Assembly (NCBI GenBank): GCA_002356515.1
Contig: AP017605.1
Span: forward strand, 1,798,001-1,862,000
Source of the DNA: Mesorhizobium loti
GTDB lineage: Bacteria; Pseudomonadota; Alphaproteobacteria; Rhizobiales; Rhizobiaceae
Direction of reading: 5' to 3'
Length of the DNA: 64,000 bases
In this document: one piece after another, positions 53,365-62,116 of the stretch
Layout: every line of letters begins with the position of its first letter
Numbering within the stretch: position 1 is the stretch's first letter
Translations under genes and position numbers: made by a program
Notes under the pieces: model-generated
The model's input: only the letters and a program-made list of their open reading frames with translations
Told to the model about the DNA's origin: nothing
Databases searched by the model: none

Positions 53365-54585
53365 ATGAGACAGCCTTCCTCAGCGGACCGAGCGGACTTG
53401 AAAGCGCCAGCAGCCATGAAATCGGAACAGCCTGCCATCCTGATCCTGGGAACGCGCGGCATCCCAGCCGCCCATGGCGGCTTTGAAACCTTCGCCGAGA
53501 AGTTGGCCCTTTTCCTGGTCGCACGCGGCTGGAAGGTCGGCGTCTACTGCCAGGAAGAGGTCGAGCGGGTCGACCAGCGGGTGCGCCTCGACAGCTGGCG
53601 CGGCATCGACCTCATCCACATCCAGGTCGCCTCGAAAGGCCCGCGCGCGACGCTGGAATTCGACTGGCAGTGCGTGCTCGACGCCGCGCGCCGGCCCGGC
53701 GTCTGCCTGGTGCTCGGCTACAATGGCGCGGTTTTCCTGACCTGGCTCAGGCTGATGCGGCGCAAGATCATCACCAATATGGACGGCATCGAGTGGCGCC
53801 GCCCGAAATGGGGACCAGCGGCGCGCACCTGGTTCTGGCTCAATGAGTGGATCGGCGCATGGGCCTCGCACCGCCTGGTCGCCGACCATCCGGTCATTGC
53901 CGATCATCTGGCGACGCGCCGGCCGCGCAGCGCCATCGCCACCATCGCCTATGGCGCCGACCCGGTGACATCGGCGCCCGAGGCGCCGGTGCGCGCGCTC
54001 GGCCTCGAGCCCGGAAAATACCTGATCTCGATCGCGCGCATCGAGCCCGACAACAACATCCTGCCGATCGTCGAAGCCTTCTGCAGCCAGAAGCGCGACA
54101 TGAAGCTGGTGGTGCTGGGCACGCTGTCCGATCAGATTCCCTATCACGTCGCGGTCCGCAAGGCGGCGAACGCCTCGGTGGTCCTGCCCGGCGCCATCTA
54201 TGACCAGGCGGCGGTGAAGGCGCTCCGTTTTCACGCGCGCGTCTATATGCATGGCCACACGGTCGGCGGCACCAACCCGTCGCTGGTCGAGGCGCTGGCC
54301 GCCGGCAACATGGTGATCGCGCACGACAATCCCTACAACAGGTGGGTCGCCGGCGCCGCCGCCATCCATTTCACCGACACGCAGAGCTGCGCCGAGAGGA
54401 TGCAGCAGGCGATGGAGGATGACGCCTTGGTCAAGGCCTGCGGCGAGGCCGCCAGGAAACGCGCCCGCGAAGCCTTCCGCTGGGACGATGTCCTGCTGGC
54501 CTATGAGAACGAAGCCTACCGGCTTCTCGGCGTGAGCGCCCCAAGAACGGCCGCGATCGACCGCCCCTCGCCCGGCGCCGTATGA
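53365..54585 (+). CDS. Glycosyltransferase with DUF1972 domain
   Basis: A 406-residue GT-B protein. The N-terminal DUF1972-like domain is marked by ILGTRGIPAAHGGFETFAEKLA and NMDGIEWRRPKWG, a pattern of rhamnosyl-type transferases. The C-terminal half has ISIARIEPDNNILPIVEAF and HTVGGTNPSLVEALAAGN. The start at 53365 is one of three possible ATGs (53308, 53365, 53416). It overlaps the GH5 gene by four bases. The 376-base region before it holds a divergent promoter area but no gene. Confidence 0.87.
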   Translation: MRQPSSADRADLKAPAAMKSEQPAILILGTRGIPAAHGGFETFAEKLALFLVARGWKVGVYCQEEVERVDQRVRLDSWRGIDLIHIQVASKGPRATLEFDWQCVLDAARRPGVCLVLGYNGAVFLTWLRLMRRKIITNMDGIEWRRPKWGPAARTWFWLNEWIGAWASHRLVADHPVIADHLATRRPRSAIATIAYGADPVTSAPEAPVRALGLEPGKYLISIARIEPDNNILPIVEAFCSQKRDMKLVVLGTLSDQIPYHVAVRKAANASVVLPGAIYDQAAVKALRFHARVYMHGHTVGGTNPSLVEALAAGNMVIAHDNPYNRWVAGAAAIHFTDTQSCAERMQQAMEDDALVKACGEAARKRAREAFRWDDVLLAYENEAYRLLGVSAPRTAAIDRPSPGAV

Positions 54586-55859
54586 CCGACTGGTCGCGAC
54601 GGCGGGTCCTGAGCACGGCGCTCTCGACGGCGCTGGTGCCCGCTGCCGCGGTGCTGGCGCCGCTTTCTTCCACACAGCCGGCGCAGTCCGCCAGCGGCGA
54701 ATGGCGCTTCCGGCGCGGCGTCAACGCCTGGCCCTGGTTTGCGCTGACGCGCGAGTTTCCCGCGCCGCGCACCGACTATGACTGGCCGCCCTTCCAGTCG
54801 CAGCGGCCGGTGCCGACCCCAGACGACCTCCGCCGGCTGCGCGCCACCGGGCTCGACTTCATCCGCCTGCCCGTCGATCCCGGCCCGTTCCTGGCCGGAG
54901 ACGCTGCCACGCGCGGCAAGTTGCTGGACATGCTGGATGCCGCTGTCAGCGCCACGCTCGACGCCGGTCTCGGCATCATCGTCAATGTCCAGGCCAACGG
55001 CGCCACGCATTACTGGAACCCCGACCGCATGGTCTCCAGCACCGCCGCGCCCGAATTCGCGGCCTATCGCGCACTCGTCGGCGAGTTCGCCGGCAGGCTG
55101 GAGCGGTTCACATCAGGAATGGTCGCGCTGGAGCCGGTCAACGAACCGCCGCAATCCTGCGATTCCAACGTCTGGTCGCAGGTCCAGGCATCCCTGCTGA
55201 CGGCGGCCAGGGCGTCGTCCGCAGCCTTGCCGCTGGTCGTCACCGGCGGCTGCGGCTCGATGGTGAGCGGGCTGGCAGCCCTCGATCCGGCGCCGCTGGC
55301 GGCCTTCGAGCCGATCCTGTTCACCTTCCACTTCTACGAGCCCTATCTGTTCAGCCACCAGGGCGCGCCGTGGATGCGCGAGCCGGTCTATCGCGCGCTG
55401 AACAATGTGCCGTGGCCGGCCTCCGCCGGTTCGCTCGAACAGACGCTCGCCTCCGTCAGGGCACGCATGGCTGGGGATACCGAGACCTCGGAAGCGGACA
55501 AAAGGGCCGCCTATGCCGAAACCGAGCGCGTGCTGAAAGTCTATTTCGACGCCCAGCCGGATCGCTGGTTCATCGACAAATATCTCAGCCAGGCGCGCGC
55601 CTGGGCCGACAGCCACGGCATCGCGCCCAACCGCATCATCATGGGCGAATTCGGCGCGCTGCGCACCGACGCCCGCTACACCGCCGCCCCCATCGCCGAC
55701 CGCGCCCGCTACATATCCGATGTCCGGCAGAGCGCCGAGGCGGCCGGCTTCCCCTGGGCCTTCTGGGACCTCTTCGACGGCATGGGCATGATGGACGACA
55801 CCACGCGCGCGCTCGACCCTGCGATGGTCGAGGCGCTGGGGTTGAGGATGCCGGGGTAG
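54582..55859 (+). CDS. Tat-exported GH5 glycosidase
   Basis: A 425-residue glycoside hydrolase family 5 protein. A twin-arginine signal begins the chain (DWSRRRVLSTALSTAL, ending near SASG). The acid/base Glu is in VALEPVNEPP near residue 187, and the nucleophile Glu in RIIMGEFGALRTD near 354. The substrate is probably a beta-1,4-linked polymer; in an EPS locus it may trim or release the product. It is translationally coupled to the DUF1972 transferase. Confidence 0.87.
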   Translation: MTDWSRRRVLSTALSTALVPAAAVLAPLSSTQPAQSASGEWRFRRGVNAWPWFALTREFPAPRTDYDWPPFQSQRPVPTPDDLRRLRATGLDFIRLPVDPGPFLAGDAATRGKLLDMLDAAVSATLDAGLGIIVNVQANGATHYWNPDRMVSSTAAPEFAAYRALVGEFAGRLERFTSGMVALEPVNEPPQSCDSNVWSQVQASLLTAARASSAALPLVVTGGCGSMVSGLAALDPAPLAAFEPILFTFHFYEPYLFSHQGAPWMREPVYRALNNVPWPASAGSLEQTLASVRARMAGDTETSEADKRAAYAETERVLKVYFDAQPDRWFIDKYLSQARAWADSHGIAPNRIIMGEFGALRTDARYTAAPIADRARYISDVRQSAEAAGFPWAFWDLFDGMGMMDDTTRALDPAMVEALGLRMPG

Positions 55860-55939
55860 GCGCCGCTCAATACAGGCCGGCGGGGCAAGCCTGTGACCTT
55901 GGACCGGGGATGCGAATGCGCCGACAAGTTTGGTGCCCT

Positions 55940-56317
55940 CTACCGATAGAGGTTCGGGTGCCTGGCCCTCTCGGCTTGACAATTTCCCGCCCTTTGAACA
56001 GCCATGGCGTAAGCTCTTTCATAGGCGTGAGCAGCTCTCTGAAACTTCCGCGGATCAGGCGTCAGGTGTTTATTGATCCCGTCGTACAAAAGGACGGGGA
56101 CAGCTATCATCGCTTTCCCATCCTCGTTCGGCCGCAACCGACATCTGTCCATTACGCCGAGCAGATCACCGGCAATTGTTGCGGCCCTCTTCAAAAAGGC
56201 GTCGTCCTTCCCAGCCAAGAAATCGATATTCGACTGCTTTCCTTGTCCTGCTGAGGCAGTCGATATTGCAAGGTAGATTCCTGCGGTCAATGCAGCACAA
56301 ACAAAGCCTAGTTTCAT
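55940..56317 (-). CDS. Small exported hypothetical protein
   Basis: A 125-residue protein with a signal peptide (LGFVCAALTAGIYLAISTASA) and a mature helical domain containing two Cys (MDRCRLRPN and AGNCQAERA). GGGGGGA lies upstream of ATG 56317, chosen over the longer frame. I recognise no family. It is convergent with the GH5 gene. Confidence 0.6.
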   Translation of the reverse strand: MKLGFVCAALTAGIYLAISTASAGQGKQSNIDFLAGKDDAFLKRAATIAGDLLGVMDRCRLRPNEDGKAMIAVPVLLYDGINKHLTPDPRKFQRAAHAYERAYAMAVQRAGNCQAERARHPNLYR

Positions 56318-56478
56318 TCTTCCCCCCAAAGTTGAATCAAGAAAGCACATTTGCGCAGCACTGAATAGCAGGCGCGCAGTGGCGAAACTCCATCTCCACT
56401 TGGCGGTGGACAAGTCGCGAACGTGCCGGCTGGGCGCTCGCAGGCAGAAGATTCTTTTCACAACCACAGGAGCAATCG

Positions 56479-56568
56479 ATGTCGACGCGCTATGGAACTA
56501 TCATCCCAAACGACGGCGGCCAGGAGGTCGTCTCGAACATCGCCAAGATCGAGGGCGCTGCGCCGTAG
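56479..56568 (+). pseudogene. Interrupted micro-ORF with in-frame amber codon
   Basis: AGGAG eight bases upstream of the ATG and a 29-codon frame (MSTRYGTIIPNDGGQEVVS, then NIAKIEGAAP) ending in TAG. Directly after the TAG the same frame continues sensibly (VSFGKVEKVADGVLIGTIHG) with a GTG as its first codon, then runs into the repeat at 56660. This suggests a small gene of about 60 codons broken by a stop and by the repeat. Readthrough or reinitiation at the GTG cannot be excluded. Confidence 0.45.
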
Positions 56569-56659
56569 GTGAGTTTCGGCAAGGTTGAGAAGGTCGCCGA
56601 CGGCGTGCTGATCGGCACAATTCACGGCGGCCCCCCGACCGCTGCATTCTACGACCAAC

Positions 56660-56723
56660 GTCACGGCATGGATCCTAGGGTCTGCGCCGCGTCGCTTCGC
56701 TCCTTGCTCCGCCCTAGGATGAC
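56660..56723. repeat. Half copy of the MITE-like repeat
   Basis: GTCACGGCATGGATCCTAGG through CCCTAGGATGAC, matching the right arm at 46400-46463. Its right end supplies the stop codon of the minus-strand membrane protein gene ending at 56714. Confidence 0.75.
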
Positions 56724-58060
56724 GAAACGCGGGGTTGCGTCTGGGGTCGGTGCCCCGCTTGTACCCTTTGGCCCACACCCCGCGCCGGCCTGTAAAGCAC
56801 CAGCGCGATCACCACGAATTTGGTCATCAGCGTCGTCTTCGAGGCCAGGCTCTCGGAGGTGTTGAGCAGGATCAGCCAGCCCAGCATCGTCAGCCAGATA
56901 CCGGCATGGCAGCGGCGCGCCACTTCGTGCATGAACAGGGCGAAGCCGACAAACAACAGCAAGGTGAAGAAGGCGCCCTGGTAGAGGATCAGGCGGATGA
57001 TCGGGTTTTCGATGCCCTGCTCGAGGCCGCTGATGCGGCGCAGGCTTTCGATGAGATCGATATCAGGCCCCACGATCAGGTCGCGCAGTTCGAAATGCTT
57101 GAAGAGCTCGAACATTTCGACGCGGGCATTGGCGCTGCCACTGTCCGACACGAAGCGCTCCAGCAACGCGTCGAAGAAGCCGTATGACGCCGCGACCGCG
57201 ATGACCACCGGCACCAGCGCGGCAAGGATGAGGCCGAGTGCCGCGCCAAGCAGGTTGACGCGTCCCGTGCGCAGGCTGCGCAGGCCCTGGATAAGCAAGT
57301 AGCAACCGCCCAACACGATCGTCGTCACCATCGCGGAGCGGCCGCCAAACGCGACCAGCGCCGCGAATTGCAGGCCGATCAATCCGAGCCGCACTGGCAT
57401 GGACAGCGATCTCGAACCGGAGAGCAGCGCCAGCACATAGATCGAGGTGACCGTGGCGTTGGACAGCGGATGGCCCTGCAGTGCCGTCGAGCGCAAGTCA
57501 CTCATGAACACCTCGCCGTCGAGGCGATAGGGGAAGATCAGCGTCTTGGTGGCGAACTCGAACAAAGCGAGCAGAGCGTTCACGGTCATGATGGCGTGAA
57601 CGACGGTCTGCATCCGGGCGAATGTCTTCTCGTCGTCCTCGCCCAGCATCATCACCAGCAGCGCCGGCGCCACGAAGGTGTCGATCATGCCGGCCATGCC
57701 GGGACGCTGCCTGGCGATGACGACGACCAGCAGCACGATCGACATGACCGCCATCAGCGTGCTGGCCGGCCGCCGGTCGGCAACGGCGACCATATAGCCG
57801 ACCGGATTGCCGAAGGTGCAGGCGCGCCAGGCAAACACCAGCACGAGCAGATAGGTCGACGGATGGATCTTGGTGGCAGGGTTGCCGGTCAGGCCATCGT
57901 AATTGTAGCCCACCAGCCACAGCATGCCGCCGGAAATGCCGAACAGCAACGCCACCGTTGCGACCAGGCCAAAGCTGGTCAACCAATCGACGGAGCTGCC
58001 GGCGACTCGACCCGAACCGGCCCAGCCGGTTGCCGGGTTGGTGGCCCGGACAGCAGCCAT
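56714..58060 (-). CDS. O-antigen ligase/polymerase-like membrane protein
   Basis: A 448-residue integral membrane protein with about ten to eleven helices (VALLFGISGGMLWLVG, STLMAVMSIVLLVVVIA, LGLILAALVPVVIAVAA) and one large periplasmic loop (about 285-345), the layout of Wzy/WaaL polymerases. FGGRSAMVTTIVLGG is in the usual place for the conserved loop. It lies one base after the Wzz-like gene. Its last residues (about GHRPQTQPRVSSS) are encoded by sequence next to and inside a repeat, so the C-terminus is recent. Confidence 0.8.
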   Translation of the reverse strand: MAAVRATNPATGWAGSGRVAGSSVDWLTSFGLVATVALLFGISGGMLWLVGYNYDGLTGNPATKIHPSTYLLVLVFAWRACTFGNPVGYMVAVADRRPASTLMAVMSIVLLVVVIARQRPGMAGMIDTFVAPALLVMMLGEDDEKTFARMQTVVHAIMTVNALLALFEFATKTLIFPYRLDGEVFMSDLRSTALQGHPLSNATVTSIYVLALLSGSRSLSMPVRLGLIGLQFAALVAFGGRSAMVTTIVLGGCYLLIQGLRSLRTGRVNLLGAALGLILAALVPVVIAVAASYGFFDALLERFVSDSGSANARVEMFELFKHFELRDLIVGPDIDLIESLRRISGLEQGIENPIIRLILYQGAFFTLLLFVGFALFMHEVARRCHAGIWLTMLGWLILLNTSESLASKTTLMTKFVVIALVLYRPARGVGQRVQAGHRPQTQPRVSSS

Positions 58061-58061
58061 G

Positions 58062-60224
58062 TCAGGCCGCCTCGTCGACCAGCAAGGCGCCGGTCGGCAA
58101 CCGCCCCATGACGGAAATGGCCTGCGAGGCCGCCGTGACGTCGGCCATCGGCGTCGAGTTCAGAGTCGCGACCATGACGATCTCGTCAACCATCGCGACC
58201 AGCGGCGAGGCGTTGAGATTGTCGGCCAGCGCGCCGCCGTCGACGACGACGAGGTCGAAGTTGCGGCCCGCCTGGGCCAGCATATGCTGCGTGAAATAGA
58301 CGCCCTGCGCCTCGGAGAAGACGGCCGTTTGCCGGCCCCTGCCCAGCACCGCGACATTGCTGCCGGCCGTGCGCTGGCTCACCGCCTCGAAGGCATATTC
58401 GCCGCGCAGCACGTCGAGGAGACCGGGTTGCGGTTCCTTCTTGCCGCCGCTGACGTTGTTGGTGTCGATGAACAGGACGCGGCTGCCCCTGGCGGCCGCG
58501 GCATTGGCGAGCAGCCGCGCCACCCGGCCCCGATGCGCGGCGTCTTCCGGCGGCGACGTCAGCAGGACGGACGGCACCAGCGGCCAGTTCGGCGGACGCC
58601 GGCTGGAAGCGAACAGGCGCCTCAGCGCCAGGCCCGCGACCGCATCCGTCTTCTGTCCGGCCGCGGCGGCGGCGCCGCCGAAAGGCCACCAGCGGCGGCC
58701 GCTGCCCGATTTTGCCGGCAGCACACCGAACACCGGCGCGTCGATGGCCGATTGCATCTGCGCGCTGGAAAGCACCGTCGGCGAGGAATATTCCGCGATC
58801 AGCGCCAGAGCGGTGCCCAGCCCCAGCCCGCCGAACAGGGCGCCGAACAGCAGCAGCGGCAAGGGCGGCCAGCTCTTCTTCAAGGCGGGCATGGCCTGCG
58901 AGATGATGCGCGCATTGGTGCTGTCGACGTTGATCTGCTCGCGCGTTTCCTGCGCCCGCTGCAGATAGGTAGCGTAGACCGAGCGCACGGCCTCGAGGTC
59001 GCGCTGCAATTCGCGCAGCTTGACCGAGGCCTGGTCGGTGTCGAGCGACTTGCTCTTCATCCCGGCGACCTTGGCTTCCAGCGCCTGCTGGTTGGCCAGC
59101 GCCCGCTCGTAATCGGTCTCGGCGGCGGCGCCGATGCGGCCGAGTTCGCGCGCGATGAGGGCGCGCGTGTCGCGCAGTTGCTGCTGTGCGGCGATCATCG
59201 AGGGGTGGCGCGGCCCGAGTTCCGTGCCGAGTTGCGAGACCTGGTCGACGAGCGTCGCCTCCTGCGCCCGCAGGCTGGAGATGACCGACGAGCGCATGGC
59301 TTCCGAGGTGGCGTCCGGCGCGCCGCCGGACCGGCGCAGCTGGTCGACCTGCGCCTTCAGCGCGGCGGTGCGGCTTTGCGCGGCCGACAGCTGCGTGTTG
59401 ATCTCGGTCAGTTCCTGGTCGCTGACCAGATTGCCCGCCGCCATCACCATGTTGTGGGCGGATTTGTAGGCCTCGACGGCGTTTTCGGCCTGCTGCACGC
59501 GCTTGCGCTGCTCGTCCAGCCGCGCGGTGATGGAATCGGAAGCATCCGTGGCCATCTTCGCGCGTGCGCTCGCCTGGTCGGCCAGGTAGGCCTGCGCGAC
59601 GGCATTGGCGAGCTTGGCCGCCTTGTCGGCGCTCTTGGCGGTGACGATCACGTCAAGGACCAGCACCTTGTCGGCCCGCTTCACCGCCAGCCGCCGGCGC
59701 AGCGCATCGAGCGTCTTGCCCGTCCTGTCGGTTTCGGCCGAGCCCCCGCCGCCGAGCAAACGGCTCAACAACCCGCCCTGCCCGTTGAATTCCGGATCCT
59801 CGGTCAGGTTGGTCGCCTGGATGGCCTTGAGCAGCACGCCTGTCGACTGAACGACGCTGACCTGGCTTTCCACCATGGTGATGCCGCCATCGGGCGGAAC
59901 GCGGCTCGGATTGACGTCGTTGGTGACCACCTGCAGGTCTTGCGGATCGATGAGGATTTCCGAAACGGAGCTGTAAAGCGCCGGCGTGAACAGCCCATAT
60001 AGCAGCGCCCCAAGGGTCAGCAGCGCGGCGGTGGCGATGATCAGGAAACGACGCCGCACCAAGATGCGCTTCAAATCACCCAGCTCGACGGTCGAGGATG
60101 CATAGGACGCCGTCGGCAATGGCTCCGGAGCAGCATATTGCATCGGCTCGGGAGCAGGTTGTTGCGGCAACGAGAGCAGGGATGATTGCAAAGGTCGCTC
60201 CGACAACACTCCATGTGCCTGCAA
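58062..60224 (-). CDS. Wzz/ExoP-like polysaccharide chain-length protein, kinase module without Walker A
   Basis: A 720-residue inner-membrane protein. A Wzz domain begins at about 48 (VELGDLKRILVRRRFLI) with the first helix at about 60-80, a long coiled-coil periplasmic part (about 200-450) and a second helix near 475-495 (PPLPLLLFGALFGGLGLG). The C-terminal 160 residues look like a BY-kinase/ParA fold (RVLFIDTNN, NFDLVVVDGG), but the Walker A position reads LLTSPPEDAAHRGRVA with no GK(S/T). ATP binding and Tyr phosphorylation are therefore doubtful. It is divergent from the sigma-54-linked gene. Confidence 0.87.
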   Translation of the reverse strand: MQAHGVLSERPLQSSLLSLPQQPAPEPMQYAAPEPLPTASYASSTVELGDLKRILVRRRFLIIATAALLTLGALLYGLFTPALYSSVSEILIDPQDLQVVTNDVNPSRVPPDGGITMVESQVSVVQSTGVLLKAIQATNLTEDPEFNGQGGLLSRLLGGGGSAETDRTGKTLDALRRRLAVKRADKVLVLDVIVTAKSADKAAKLANAVAQAYLADQASARAKMATDASDSITARLDEQRKRVQQAENAVEAYKSAHNMVMAAGNLVSDQELTEINTQLSAAQSRTAALKAQVDQLRRSGGAPDATSEAMRSSVISSLRAQEATLVDQVSQLGTELGPRHPSMIAAQQQLRDTRALIARELGRIGAAAETDYERALANQQALEAKVAGMKSKSLDTDQASVKLRELQRDLEAVRSVYATYLQRAQETREQINVDSTNARIISQAMPALKKSWPPLPLLLFGALFGGLGLGTALALIAEYSSPTVLSSAQMQSAIDAPVFGVLPAKSGSGRRWWPFGGAAAAAGQKTDAVAGLALRRLFASSRRPPNWPLVPSVLLTSPPEDAAHRGRVARLLANAAAARGSRVLFIDTNNVSGGKKEPQPGLLDVLRGEYAFEAVSQRTAGSNVAVLGRGRQTAVFSEAQGVYFTQHMLAQAGRNFDLVVVDGGALADNLNASPLVAMVDEIVMVATLNSTPMADVTAASQAISVMGRLPTGALLVDEAA

Positions 60225-60325
60225 AGATTAGATTGCGGCCTCAGCCTAGCTATTCCTTCAACTGTTAAAACACTGTTAATTATGTTGAGAGCTCGTCTGA
60301 TTTTCGGCTGGGCGTTTACGCATTT

Positions 60326-60341
60326 TTGGCACGGAGTTTGC
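60326..60341 (+). promoter_or_regulatory. Sigma-54 (RpoN) type promoter
   Basis: TTGGCACG-GAGT-TTGC, with GG at -24 and GC at -12 separated by exactly ten bases, matching the TGGCACG-N4-TTGC consensus. It lies 157 bases before the start at 60498. Confidence 0.6.
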
Positions 60342-60497
60342 GTAATATTAGGCACAGGTGCTGATACGGGCGCGAGCGAGCAGGAGACGAGTGGAAATGG
60401 GGCAGCACTTGAGTCCAGCCCTGCCGTGCCGCCATCTCCCCTGCCCTGATATCGAACACCGGCCAGATACGAGACATCACAACGCCGGGGGTGCGAC

Positions 60498-61997
60498 ATG
60501 CGAGTGAGCCTGCGCCTGGACAGCGAGTGCGTCCGTGCTTTTCACCTGCTGTTGCTGCAGCGGCTGGCGGCACTGGCGCAGGTCGAGGTGTCCGTCGACG
60601 CCAGGCCGGCTGGGGGCGGCATTCCCAGCAGCGTCGCGGCTTTGTTTCAGCTTGAAACGGTCCTCCATGGCCTGCCGACGGACGGGCTGGCCAAGCGCCT
60701 GCCGCTGTCGGCGCTGGCGCCTTATCGCACGCAGCCACCCGCCTCCCCTGACCTGGTGATCGACCTCTGCGGCGATGTGAGCCTGGAAGGAACCCGCGTC
60801 TGGTGCGTCACCTATGACGGCGCTGCCGGCGAAGCGGCCCTGCTGGCACTGATCCTCGACGGCCGCACGCCGGTTGCCCGCATCGAGGAGAACGGCGCCA
60901 CCGTCGCCGAGGGACGCCTGGGCACCGAATATGGCGGCATCGCGCTTGCCTCCTTCCAGGACATGCTGGCGCGCACGGCAAGCCTGATCCTTGCGGCAAT
61001 CACCGGCGCGGCGCGGACCTTGCCCGTTCTGCCCGAACCGGCGCAAGCCGGTGCCTCGCCACAGATACCCTCGCCCACCAAGCTCGGCATCCGGGCGGGC
61101 AAGGCGCTGGCGCGGCGCATCGTCCAGAAGATCTACCACCTCTGCTACAACGCCCCGCACTGGAAGGTCGGCTGGCGCCAGACCAATGGCCGCGATCTGT
61201 TCGACCTGCGCGCGCATCCGGCTTCGGGCTGGCAGGTGCTGCCCGACGACGGCAGCCGCTTCTACGCCGATCCGTTCCCGATCCTGTACCAGGGACAGGT
61301 GACGCTGTTCGTCGAGGACTATATCCACCGTCTGGGCCGGGCCATCATCTCCGCCGTGCCCTTCGGTCCATCGGGGCCGATCGGACGTCCCGAACCGGTG
61401 CTCGACCTGCCCTATCACCTTTCCTACCCCTTCGTCTTCGAGCGCGACGGCGAGGTCTGGATGGTGCCGGAAAGCTGCGCCAACCGCACGGTCGATCTCT
61501 ACCGCGCCACCGCCTTTCCCGGCGGCTGGGTCAAGGAAGCGACGCTCTTGTCCGACATCGTCGCCAGCGACGCCACGCTGGTCGAGCATGGCGGGCGCTG
61601 GTGGCTGTTCGCCACCGTCCGCGACGGCGGCGGCGCCTTCTCCGACGCGCTGCATCTGTGGTCGGCGCCGGACTTTCGCGGACCTTGGACGCCGCATCCC
61701 AAAAATCCCGTACTGGTCGACATCGCCTCGGCGCGGCCGGCCGGCCGCATGGTCGAACGCAATGGCCAATTGCTGCGTCCGGTGCAGGATTGCCGCAGGA
61801 GTTATGGTGCAGCCCTCGGCATCGCACGCGTCGCTCACCTTGATTTGAACGGCATGGAGCAGGACGTCGAGACCATCTTAACTCCTGGCGCGCTATGGAA
61901 TGGACGCAAGCTGCACACGCTCAACGAGGCGGGCGGCCTGGAATTCATCGATGGCTCGGCGATCGCGCCGCGCTGGAAACAACAGGCCCGGCGTTAA
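60498..61997 (+). CDS. GINT-like transferase with formyltransferase-like N-terminus
   Basis: A 499-residue protein with two parts. The N-terminal 180 residues resemble a formyltransferase-like Rossmann half (VSLRLDSECVRAFHLLLLQ; PDLVIDLCGD). From about 220 a five-bladed propeller-like domain of the glucosamine inositolphosphorylceramide transferase (GINT1 N-terminal) kind begins (GSRFYADPFPILYQGQ; LSYPFVFERDGEVWMVPES; DATLVEHGGRWWLFATV). Bacterial proteins with this domain are found in surface-polysaccharide loci. The biochemical role is inferred, and the RpoN-type promoter is the clearest regulatory clue. Confidence 0.72.
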   Translation: MRVSLRLDSECVRAFHLLLLQRLAALAQVEVSVDARPAGGGIPSSVAALFQLETVLHGLPTDGLAKRLPLSALAPYRTQPPASPDLVIDLCGDVSLEGTRVWCVTYDGAAGEAALLALILDGRTPVARIEENGATVAEGRLGTEYGGIALASFQDMLARTASLILAAITGAARTLPVLPEPAQAGASPQIPSPTKLGIRAGKALARRIVQKIYHLCYNAPHWKVGWRQTNGRDLFDLRAHPASGWQVLPDDGSRFYADPFPILYQGQVTLFVEDYIHRLGRAIISAVPFGPSGPIGRPEPVLDLPYHLSYPFVFERDGEVWMVPESCANRTVDLYRATAFPGGWVKEATLLSDIVASDATLVEHGGRWWLFATVRDGGGAFSDALHLWSAPDFRGPWTPHPKNPVLVDIASARPAGRMVERNGQLLRPVQDCRRSYGAALGIARVAHLDLNGMEQDVETILTPGALWNGRKLHTLNEAGGLEFIDGSAIAPRWKQQARR

Positions 61998-62116
61998 GGT
62001 AAACAAGTGTTACTACCGGGCACGCGCATGGGTTGCTTGAGGTTGATAAAAGGCTGGAAGATATTTTCCACCACAGATTGTAGAGAGAACAATGACCAGC
62101 AGAAAGGGCAGTTGAC

